DNA from: Caenorhabditis remanei
Lineage: Eukaryota; Nematoda; Chromadorea; Rhabditida; Rhabditidae
DNA length: 64,000 nucleotides
Assembly (NCBI RefSeq): GCF_010183535.1
Contig: NC_071329.1
Location: 8,246,001 to 8,310,000, forward strand
Direction of reading: 5' to 3'
Translations under genes and position numbers: made by a program
In this document: one piece after another, positions 23,501 to 35,500 of the stretch
How positions within the stretch are numbered: the stretch's first letter is position 1
Layout of the letters: each line of letters opens with the position of its first letter
The notes under the pieces: model-generated
What the model was told of the DNA's origin: nothing
Seen by the model: only the letters and a program-made list of their open reading frames with translations
Database searches by the model: none

Positions 23501-26500
23501 ATTCTGACTACTTTTTTGACTGAAATAAGCTAATTTCATATGCAGTTTAAGATGCACATCCAAGTAGTAAGACTCTAACACTCTGCCAACTTACTTTACT
23601 TCTTTTCCAATTAGTGAAACGTTATGCTTTCGTAAAACTTACTCGTCAAGTGGCAAAAATAGAGTAATTTATGCCTAAAACAGGGCTTTTTTCTTTCTTT
23701 TTGCTTCTCCCTCATGCTTTTCCATCTGACCGTTGTCTCACTCTCTGCGTATCTCACCCCGTTTTTTTCCCCATTTCCTCCAATGCATTCATTTTGGCGC
23801 GACGGTGGAGACGGATGGGCGTGGCCTAGTTGTACTGGACGTTTGAGGGCACCCAGTCAGTCATTGTGCGCCTGGGCGCAGAGAGTGTTCTTTTTGCACT
23901 AAAGTGTTATTTTGTTGGCATCCTATCCTCTTTTTTCTATTCATTGTCTCCTATACTCACCACCCACGTTTATATGACAAAGGTGAACTACCGTAACCGG
24001 TGTGCAGCTCCATGCACACATTTCATATGTGAAGCTTTGAAATGGTATGTGGATTAGTTATGATTTTTAATAATGGAAATAGATCATTATTGCTAACTTG
24101 TAAGATCCAACTCTTTCTATATTTTGATCTACGTTTTGATCAGAGCCAGTTGATGTTAGTTCATAGAATTTAGACTTCGTAGTTTGAAAAAGAAACGGCA
24201 AGGAGCGCCAGACCGGTCGAGAAAGTAATCTACTCAGCTTGAAGTCAGAAAACGTGAAAGTCAGCGTTAGCTACCCGTAAAGCAACAGTCACAACACTTG
24301 AAAAGGCTACCAGTGGGCCTCTAAAAAGGATTCATCTTATTTCGAATCCAATTCGTTGGAAATATCTTTAACTAATTGGCTATAGCTCTTTTCCCTTTTT
24401 GAGTAATCCCATTTAGCCTTTCACATTTTGAGTACCCATTGACTACAGTAGGAAAGAAAAGGGAGCATTGTCTTGCGGGGTGTATAGCTTAATTGTCTTT
24501 ATTTCAGCAATTTCGGCGAGTACAAAGTGGCAGTCGATTATTGTCCGGAGAAGTTGAATAACTACTTCAAAAAGGAGCGATTAGATCAGATCGAGCAGGC
24601 AAAAGCAGCGAAGGCGAAGGCACAGAATGACACGTTGTCTGAACCTTCTACGTCACGGATTCAGAATCATGTAAAAGAGATTTTGAAACCCAAATTGTCA
24701 GTGGATCCACGAGAAATTCAGGATGACTGTATGCAACCGTAAGTTTCGGAACAAATGAGTTGGGAGTCTGAGTGAATAACATTTCAGTTCGACTAGTAAT
24801 AGCAATAGTGTTAGTTCGGATGAGGAAGAAGGTTCAAGTACTGCTCGTGAAAACAGTGACGAGGATAACAACGATGAAGATGATGATGAAGACACTGAAT
24901 TTCACGATGACATGGTACCAGGAAGGAGCCAAGATTCAGGAGAAAGTCAGTCACCTGGGGTGGACGAGAAGAAGCCACAGTGTAATGGCAGTGAGTCCTT
25001 TGATGAAGTCATTCGGTTTTCTATTTTTGGATTTTTCAGCGAGGGAGCACGACGAGTCATCAGACAGATACTGTCAGCCTTCAACGTCGACTCATCAAGA
25101 CTCTCCTGTTAGCAGGGGTCCTGAAAAGTATCGACAACGAAGATTATCTTCGCCTCCTTTTCGATCGGGTTCTCCGCATTATGATAAGTGAGTTGATAGA
25201 AATGGAATCTATTTGAGATCTTCGATTATTTTCAGTGCAAAACAAAAGCAAGAAATCAAGGAGGAGTTTAGTAGTGCGAGAGCTTCACTAGAACGCTCTT
25301 CACCTAATTTAAAAATAGATATCGATTTGTCTAACACCAATCTGACGAAGATGCTTAAGCGGATGAAATGGAAAAACGATACGGAGATTGTTGCATTTGC
25401 AAGTCGAATCGAAGAAATTGTGGATCTTAATCTAAAAACACGGGCAATATACGAGAAAATCACGGGTAGACCATTTCCAAAGTTCACGAATGAAGATGAG
25501 CTGAGGACGCGAAAACTATATTTCCATGAGAACAGAGAATACTATTATGATAATCACAACACTGAACTGGATATCAGGATACGAGAATGGAGAAAATTAG
25601 CAGATATTGTAGATTTAGAGGAGTTTCGATCACAAGATCCAAAAGAATTGTTGAGAGAAATTCCCCCATCGTCAAATAGAATTAGTGGAAGACCGAGTCT
25701 TGATGAATCGAGATTTAGTAGGGTGAGTGTACCTGCTCATTATGTGATTTTTGATGTGTTTATTCCTTTCTCGTTTCAGCTTTCCTTCGATTCAATACAC
25801 CATCCGGCCGAGTTGGCTCAACGCTCTCATTCTCTGTGCATCGGACCGATGACACCAGCTACTCCGTATCCACCGACGCAACCGTTGCTTGTCAACACTT
25901 CCCAGCAACCCAGCACCTCACAACCGAGTGCTTCTGGAGTTACGACACCTCGAAGTGCTCAACCTCCAATGCTCATGTCGCCTGTGGTATGTTTTTAATT
26001 CGTTTTTTAAATCTAGGAGAGTTTTCATATCTAACTTTAGTAAGCGATGTAATTCAGTTAGCAAACAGTGTTTTTTTTCTTTTCTGATTTACATTTTCCA
26101 TTATTTATTGTTTATGCAACGACTTATATGACGTTTATTAGCCTGTGTTGGCATGGTGCTCAACAAACAGTGACCTACTCATAATTTATTCTATTACTAA
26201 ATGTTTCTATTCATATAAACTGTTTATAGGTTAAGACATAGTAGATATATGTAGTAGTGTCATAGAGGTCAATGTCAGAACATTCCCGAATCAGCTAGAA
26301 CTAGAAAAAACAGATTCTAGGGATTTAGGGATAAACAGATTTCAATTCAGAATGTTTCTGTTTCGTGACATAGCTTACAAGTTAGTTCACTAATTGTCCT
26401 TGAAACGTTCACATTTCTAGTTTTAGGAATCACTCACCACTTTTCAAATTCTCTACTTTATCATCATCTCCATTATCTTTTCTCTTCTTTTCAGTCTCGA

Positions 26501-29500
26501 CACAATTCAATGTCAGCTACGGGTCGACCTGCTAGCATTCAAACAATGCGTCATCACAGTGTAATGTTTCCACCAGACGTTTCAATTCCTCCACCTCCAA
26601 TTCCACCGAGTCACGATGAATTGATGGCTCCAAAAGACACGCCGCCGTCCAGAAGAAGCTCCGAAACGCTTGCTCCGTTGAAGAGTCCTCCGTTCGGCAA
26701 TCAAATTCAAAACTTGATGTCAATGCCAATCATCCCACCAGCTCATATGATTGCTGCAACTGGAACTCATTCTGTTTCATCTTCGGCTCATTCAACGCCA
26801 CGTCATTCGATTTCTGGAACACCTGTTCATTGTGAGCCTTCGAATTCTAAGAGTAATTTACCACAAACTCCAAAATCGAGTCGACCCGAAAAGGTTCATG
26901 CTCGTCATGATTCAATTTCAAAGCCTGGACCATCGAATGCAGTGAATGCTCTTCAAGCGAGATCTCAATCAATGATATCTGTAGATCATAAGAAGAGCAG
27001 TACTCCATCGACACCCGTTGTTCGTGATGCTGGAAGTGATCTCATTGCTCAAATAATGTCAAATCAACCGAGTATGGGATTCAAGAAGCTTCCACGGATC
27101 GAAAAGAAACCTTCTGCTCTCCAAAATGTACATAATTCACAAACTCATAGCCATAATACAAATTCAACGCCATCAACACCGTCTACCTCAAATCAGGCAA
27201 TGTTGGCAAAAGATAAAGAACGAGAAAAGGAGAAAAGGAGGAAAGAAAGGGAGATGGAACGGGAACGAGAGGCTCGAAAAGAGATGAAAAGGAAAGAGAC
27301 AAAAGAAGAGAGACATAAGAGGAAAGAGATGGAAAGAGCGAAACGGGAAGAAGATGAGCGACGGGAACGGAAACGTGAGAAGCAGAGGATAAAAGAAAAA
27401 GAGGAGAGGAGAAAAGAGAAAGAGAAGGAACGAAGAAAAGCTGAAAAGGAGAAGATGAAGAAGAAGAAACATCGGAAAGAGGATGACAGTGATGAGTCTG
27501 GATCCACTTCGAATGAGGAGTTGGATCTGGATGTAAAGAAATCAACAAAAGAATTGACTCAAGAGGAGAAAGATCATCAACTTGCTTTGATTCTTTCGAA
27601 AGGAAGCATCTATGATAACCTGAATTCAAGGAGGAGAAGTGATCGGAAAGGACACGATTCACTGGACAAGTTGAGACAGAAGAATCAAAATGCTTCTGGA
27701 CCGGTGAGTAGTTTATATTGAGAGCATTGAAACCTAATTGTTTCGATAGACTTTACAGAGACGTGTACTCATCGAATCGTCGGAAGACGATGAAGGAGAT
27801 GATGACGACGACAAGAAATCAGAGTCTTCGAGTGGAGAAGCAAGTGAAACTGAGCAACAACGATTCCTGGCTCCTCCATCAATTCCATCAACGACTGCAT
27901 CAACATCTGAAACTGTGAAAGAACAGAAGCACAAGAATCACAAGGAAAGAGAGAAAGGAGAACTTTCTTCGTCTTCTGAAGATGAGGAGAATCACGGCGA
28001 TGAGTTCCTGAGTCATCAGAGGCAACAAGAGGAACGAGAGAATCGGAAAAGACAGAAGAGTTTGACGAACTATTCGTCAGATGAGCAAGCGGAAAGGATA
28101 AAACGAAGTAGGAGAGAGGATAATGAAGACGTGAGTTGATTGAAGTTATAGATATTCAGAAATAAATTATTTCTATTCCAGGTGATGCGTCAGAATATGC
28201 AGCGGACAATTGAGGAGCAGAAGCTGAGGAAACGAAAACTGGCGCAACGTCTTAGTTCTGAAGATGAGTCGAAACGGAAGGCGAAACAACGTGACTTCCG
28301 TGATATTCCACATGAAGATGTATCGGATGAAGAGGAGATTGAAGAGGCTTCTAGAATTAGACGACAGTCTACAAGTAGTGTCACAAGTAATCACGGAAGA
28401 AAAGAGAAGAGTGGAAAGACTCCTCTACGAGTTGTCACTCCAGCTGTAACTCCACTCCAATCGCCCAAGATCTTGTCTCCAAAGATTATTTCTCCGAAGA
28501 TTCTGTCACCAAAGATTTTGTCGCCAAAAACATCGATTTCGTCTACAAAACGTTCTTCTATCTCTGATACAGATCCTCTGATTTCTCCAAGACCTCGGAA
28601 TAGGACGACGTCATCCACTTCGACTGCTACAACCTCGTCGAAGCCAGATACATCTTCAGTCACAGAAAAACTATTCTCGCCACCAGCATCTGCCAAAAAC
28701 AGCGTATCGTCAATCGATGATCTCTCGATTCGTGAGGAGTTTAATGCCAATTCAGCAGTTGCCAGTCCGATGAGTACAACTGGAAAACCAATGGTCTTAA
28801 CGAAGGCCGCGATGAAGGCATTCAATTCAACACCGCCTAAGAAGGTTAGTTTTCAGTTTTCTGTCTTTTTCTTTTTTTTGGTTTTACTTTCTCATGCTCG
28901 GAATGATGGCTGTTTGTATATGAGCTGTTCGTGTTGTATGATATGGTTACGCTTTATGTTATTTTAGCAGAGCAGTTCATCGGGTCCGCATGATTCCTCG
29001 TCCGCATCATCATCGTCTTCAACTTCGGAAGGATCCTCGTCGTCTGATGAAGAAAGTTCTGATGACGAGACATTGAAGACCGTGGAACCAGTTGTAAAAT
29101 CAGATGAAGTCGCTGTGAAATCAGGAGTTTCTCAAGATGATTCACCTCTGCTTCCTCCTTCCTCCTCAGCTGATTCTCCGGTTGCTCCATTCGTTACTCC
29201 ACCAGAAGTGGTTGCTCCGGAGAAAAGTGCTGAACCTGAACTGGCTCCAGTTGTTCTTCCAGCTCCAACGGTTTCTCCGGTGTCAGCTTTAGAACTTGTA
29301 GAAGAAGAAAAGGCTGTATCTCCAGCTCTTCCGATTCTACCAGCGAATGAGGTTGAGGAAGAAGATCAGAACGGTAGTGCTAAAGAAACGGATGAATCGG
29401 TGTTGAATGTTGAAAGCGATGGAATTCAAGAAGAAGTTCAGAAACCAGTCGAATCGGATCCAATTATCGAAGAACCACGTCCAGAAGCAGATCCTGAGCC

Positions 29501-32500
29501 AGAATCTGAAAGTGTTCCAAGTCCTGCCGTGAAATTGCTTGTCTCACCAACTCAATCCGAAGTGAATTCAAGTGAAGAACCACCTCCACCATCTCGTACA
29601 ATCATCTCGGATCAGGTAAGAAAAGCATGCATTCACCACACTGTGACAGTAGTTCTTCGCACACATCTTTCTCTTTGCTTTACGTTTTTCGAGAGTTTTA
29701 GATTTTGTGCCAAGTTAGAATTTGATTTGAATTAGTAGGTAACATTGATATTTTTCTTCAGGAAACGGATCAGGCTGTTCAATCGATATTCGATGAAGAG
29801 GAAGCAGATGAATTCCCACAATATCCAGATTTCGTAATGACGAATGAAGAGAAGGAAGTAACTGAAAAGGTAAATATAATTCCCATTAAAAATTAAAAAG
29901 TAAATTGAAATTTTTCAGGAGCTACCTGCACCCGTGGAAAAGACGAAATCTCTGACGAGCAGTTCATCTGACAGTACAAGTAGTGAAGACATCTCTCCGA
30001 AACCATCGACATCTTCCGTGGAACCAATGATTGATATTCAAGAAGACATGGAAAAAGATGAGAATTCCAGCTTCTACCATAAACTCAATTCAACCGAACA
30101 AGTGACGAACACTCTTGATTCTGCAAATGAGCCAACTCCAATGAGAATCGTAGAAGATGACGAGGAAGAGATACGGGTGGAAAAGGAGAAGGAAGCTGAA
30201 AAGATTGTTGTCGCCGATGACGATGAGGACGACGATTACGGAGAGAAACCTCTGGAAATAGTCGAATCATCATCAGAACGAACTCCAACTCCTGAGTTGA
30301 TTCCTAACGAGAAAATGGTAGAATCAGTTGAGAAACCAGTTGAAGTTCCAATCAAGGAAAACCATCAAGACAATCATCAAGTAGTTCAAGCACCGGTCCA
30401 ACCAACGAAACCGCTGGAAGTGATAGTGTCTCAATCCAACTCTCAACAACAGTCGCAACATCAAGTCATCCAACCATCTCCACGACCTGCTTTCACTCCT
30501 ATTCCACAACAATCCACTGCCCAACCGGTATCTGTTGTCCAGCAGCCTAAACCATCTCCAGCCGCTGGAACAACTCAAACTTTCGATCCGAGGATCTTTG
30601 ATGAGTTGGTGAAAAATGGAAAGCTCCAAGAGCTTGCTGCATTACTGGAATCGAATCCCCAAGCCAAACAATCTCTTCGACCAGAAACAGCTATGGTGCT
30701 TCAACAATTGTTCCTGAATGCAGCACGCGCGTCTGGAAATGCACCTCTAGCCGCTGAGATGACGCAGGCACATGTGAACTATTTGGCTGAAGGACAAGAA
30801 CTACATGCTAGTGCGAATGCCAAGATGTTACAGGAGTTGAAAGATAATCGACGAGTTGAAGAGGAAAGTTTCAAGCGGAAAAAAGAAGAAAACGATCGGA
30901 AAGTAGAACAGAATCGACAGGAGAGTGTGAGAAAAGGAGAGGATAAGGTGAAGATGCAGGCAATGAGAGCTACACAGAATGTTCAACAGAGTGAACGACT
31001 TAAAATGGATCATGCGATGAGTTTGATACCTCCAGAAGTTCGAAAACTGTACAGTTCATTTACACTGTCTTCATCAAGAGAGCCCGTGAGTTATTTTCCT
31101 GAAATTATCTGAAAACGGGTACGAACATTTTTCAAAAAACCCTGAGAGAGTATCTAGATTCCTCTTCAAAAACCATTTTGAACTCGCCCTTTTCCACTTT
31201 CTAATAACAACTAATTGTGTTTGAAATATCATCATGTTGACTGGTTTGCCCTTTTCAAAGGGAATTTCAAGATCAATTTCATGCGACACTAGTTTTGAAC
31301 CAAAAAAGTTTCTATTTTAATCACAACTACATTGTAGCACGAAGAATCGGAAACTTGAAAGGAAAACTTCTCTGAATAGTTTATTAGTTTTTCATTTTGC
31401 GGCGTTCGAAAAAGAAAACCAAAAAGTACGATAGCTAAATTTCCATTCCCCGTTTCCCTTAAAGTTCCATTGGGGTTTATTTCACCCTTCACAAAAAAGC
31501 GGCGTCTTCTTCTTCTTCTTCTTTTTCCTTTTCTTTCCCCGAAGGAGCAGCACACTCACACTGACACACGCAACCGCTTTTCTCTCTCTAGCATGTTGCA
31601 GTTTGTTGGTCGCGAGGCGCCGCGAAGAGGGCACACAAACAAATTGAAGGAAATTGAGTAGGGCAAGAAGAAGAAGAATACGGCACGTGTGAAAAGGGTT
31701 TATGATAGTTTCTAGAGTGTTTCATGAGCACAATCAGAGAATTGCAGTATCCGGAATTATCTCATTTTCAGCATGGACTCGTCAATGGAACCTCTCAACA
31801 TCACCAATTGCCTCGTCCGTCTTCTACAGCGTCAACATCTTCTAATTCTGCACGAACTCCACTTCGACCGTCTTCATCCATCAATCGGAGCAGTGTTGAA
31901 CCCAAATTCAGCGAAGAAGCCACATTTCAACGTTGGTTTTACAATGTGAGTCTTTCATTTCATTTTTCCATCTCCCATTTTTTGTCCTCTTCTCCCGACC
32001 TGTATTTACTTTAACTTTTTCTAAATGAACTCCTTTGCGCGGGGGGAGAACGGAGTTCGTTGAACTGGTGTAATCTGGGTAAATATTGACAACCTTTTGC
32101 GAACGAAAACTCATTTTGAGAACGTCCTAAAGAATGGTTGTGGCCTATCGTCGTTTGGTTCTCTTTTTCTTTATTGACGCGCACTCAGACCTCCGAGGAC
32201 AACAACATTTTAATGGACTAGAATATATCTTGTGAAACTGAGAGAAAGGAATAGAAGAATGGCGCCATGAATAATGAAACCGACAATGCTGGCATCGTGC
32301 CAAACGGCGCCCTTCTCCGCGAAAACTGCCCTTCATCAGAGGGTACTGAGGACATTAAAAGGGGGCGGGATGGAAAGGGCACTATGGGGATGAGATGGGC
32401 GTTGGTGATTGGCACTGTGCCAAACGGTTTCTCGAGGGGTACTGTAACACTGATTGGATTTTTCTTCGTATATAAAGAATTGAATTTATAGTTCCCAGGC

Positions 32501-35500
32501 ACACTTTCCATCATGATTCCTGTCACCTTTTCATTTCTTTTTCTCTTTTTTCCTTGGCTAAAGAATTCCATCAAGAAGGCGACAATGCTTTCGAGTTCCT
32601 CTTTTATTGTAGGAAGCGCCCGCCCACTCGCAATCACCTTCTTATCCAAGCGCAATTCACGATCATGCTAGATAGAGAGGCATCATCAACAATAGAGAAG
32701 AATGAAAAAGTGTTTCGCCTAGTACTAACCCTAGTGCCATTTTGTTATTTGTTTACATCCCACGAATGCTGTTCTTCTCTCGATGTCGTCGTCCTTCCAT
32801 GGGTGCCTGGTGGCGCAAGATGGGCGAGCAATAGCAAAAGGAGGCGGCCGAGTGGTCAGGACGCGGCCACACCGTGTCAATCAGTGCCTGGTGCCAGCCA
32901 TTCCATCGCTTCTCTTCCTCTGGCGCGAGGAAACGAACGGGCAGAGTAAGTGGAGAAGTAGAAGGAATGAGAGGAGCTGGAGGCCGCGAGAGGGACGAGA
33001 GAACGTTGTTCGCAACATCTCTCTTGTGTTGTGTACTTGGAGGCGCCGCAGGGCGCTAGCGCTTTTCACTGACACTCTGAGTCTCACTTCTACGATAAGG
33101 CGGACAACGATGTTCGAGGCGCCGGCGGAGATGCACTATAAGTCGTGCCTCTGCGGCCTCCATGCGTGGCGCTGTTGTTTTGGAGCGCGACGCACGCTCA
33201 TTCGCCTGGCCGGTTGCGCGCGCCCCGCGCTCACTCCTAGGAAGGTCCCGCCCACTATTCGGTGTTGTGTCGTCGCGCGCTCTCTGTACCCAGCCACTGT
33301 TGATTGTCGTTCTCTCGCCACTCACTTGTCGGGGCGAAGCTTCCAGTTCAGTTCAGTAGAAGAAGAAGAGGAAGCAGCACCCGCTCCGCCCGCTCCGTTC
33401 ATACACTTTTTTTGGTAACTGTGTTCCACAACGGCACGGGCCAACTTCGATGATGATCTGATCTGAAACCCTATACAACCTATCAAACTACCTCAATTCT
33501 TTGATCTACCTCCTTATATTCATAATCTCAAAACTATTTATTCATCTACCTCTACAGTAATCCTATCTCTATTTCCATTTCCATCCCCCTTCCTTCTTTT
33601 TTTCCTTTTCTACTACTTCAAAATACTATTCCCAATTACAAAGTTGCACAGCAAACCGTCGTATTCTTCACTTTTTGTGCTGAACCATCACTGCTGATAA
33701 CAAAAAGTACACCGATACTCTCTCTTATCTGTCACTTCGAATTGCCTGATATCTTCATCAGGCGTAACTCAAGAATCTTGCGTTCATTTGACGTCCTCGA
33801 CGCAAACACACGCGCCCTCGTCTTCCATCGTCAAACTTCATTCTCTACATACTTTTTTTATACCACTTTCGATTGACGTGTGCACTTTGATTGCACTTTC
33901 GACCGCCCCAACACACTCTTCTACATCTCGGTCTCTCTAAGTTTGTTGTTGATTTTGCCCGTTGTCGGTTTGTGAAATAGCATAGCCGTCGACAGAGAAA
34001 GAGACACCTCGGGAGGACGAAGCGGCCCGCCTGTCTTCTTCTTCTTATTCTTCGTCTTCCTACATCATTTTTGCTATTCAATCGCTCCGTCTGGCATACA
34101 CTTTAAGCCTGTACCATGAGTGCAGACGAATCTGCCACCACGGTGGCAACGGCCACGCCGACTCCGCCTGCCACGTCAACTGCTGATCTTGTCACCATGC
34201 TTCAGCAGATCCAAGCAGCTCAGGCAGCTCAGCAAGTTCCAGTTGTCACGACAGCATCTGCTTCAAATCCTCTTCTCAATTTGGAGGCTTTGATCAGTAC
34301 TGCCTCATTGGCAAATCTGGCAACTGGTGCAGCTCTGAACCCATTATCCATGCTTGCTCTGACATCTTCTCTGAATCCGTCAAATCCAGTTTATCAAGGG
34401 ATTGCCAGAGCATTGCTCACTATGAATATGGGTCAAATGTTGGCAAATCATCAAACTTCCGAGATACTAGCTGCCTCAATGAACCAACAAGATACATTGA
34501 TGGCATTGTTAGCTGGAAGGAATGGAATGCCTTTTCCACTGCCGCAAGCAAATCAACAACAACAACAACAAGCATCTCAACTGCAAGATGGTTTCGCAAT
34601 TCCTCAAGGAATTTCTCATATGTCTCTGAAAAGAAACAATAAAGAGCAGCTCATTGTGGGAGCTTCTGATCGAAAGAAGTCGTGTCCCCCATTGGCAATG
34701 GTCAGTGCCCAAGGACAACAGTCATCTCAACAGCCGGTTGTGGCGACGAATGTTGCACCTCCAGCGCCTCCTCCTCCACCAAGATCACCTTCTCCTCCAA
34801 GAAAATCTATGTTTGAGAACCTGCCACCAGAGATGAAGGAGAAGAACGAGATGTTCCGCAAGGAAATTCTTCGTCGGCTTGACATTATTTTACTTGAAGA
34901 ACTTGGCGCCGAGGATGAGGAGGTTGAGAAGAAGCCAGATCTGAAACAAATTCCAACATCTGAAGAGGATATTGATGATACGAAAGGGGATTCAATGGGT
35001 TCTGAGGGGTCAGCATTCCGGCGGATACTATCAAGAAGCTCTACAATGGGAGGCAACTCGGGGTCTCCATCTGCATCTGGAACTACTACTCCATCTACAA
35101 CCAGTTCAATCTCCAGTGGTCCAGAATCTCCACCTCTTGAAGGTGATCCGTTGAGTACTGATTTCTTGGATATGTTGGCTAGCGTTGCTCAAAAACATCG
35201 TGAACAGTCTAATTCTGAAGCTCTCTCGGCTAAGATTATTGATGAAGCTGCATTCACAAAGGTTGGTTTTTGTTCTTCTCTTTTCCCTATTCGGTCAGAT
35301 GTCTTACGGGCGTTGCACTTTCACTTTGCGAAAATTGTTTACACTTTTTTGTGTTGCTTGTTACATATGGCCTTCTACTTTCTGCCGCCACAAATGGCAT
35401 TGAATGAGGGTGGGAATAAGGAAATGATTTCTCTTTTTTGCTTGTTCCTCTAGTCTGTAATCGTTTCTCTAAATCCCCTTCGCCTTTCCACTGAATCCCC

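Noticed and set aside
27183..27662. Three long minus-strand open frames
   Set aside because: They are antisense shadows of the Lys/Glu/Arg-rich helix of DIN-1; the Phe/Leu/Ser bias is the complement of that repeat.
32218..32655. 145-codon minus-strand open frame in the din-1 intron
   Set aside because: No domain, no conserved context, and it overlaps the likely short-form promoter.
32820..32890. tRNA-like stretch with GGCCGAGTGGTCAGGACG
   Set aside because: Resembles the D arm of a Ser/Leu tRNA, but no box B (GGTTCRANTCC), acceptor stem or anticodon arm follows.
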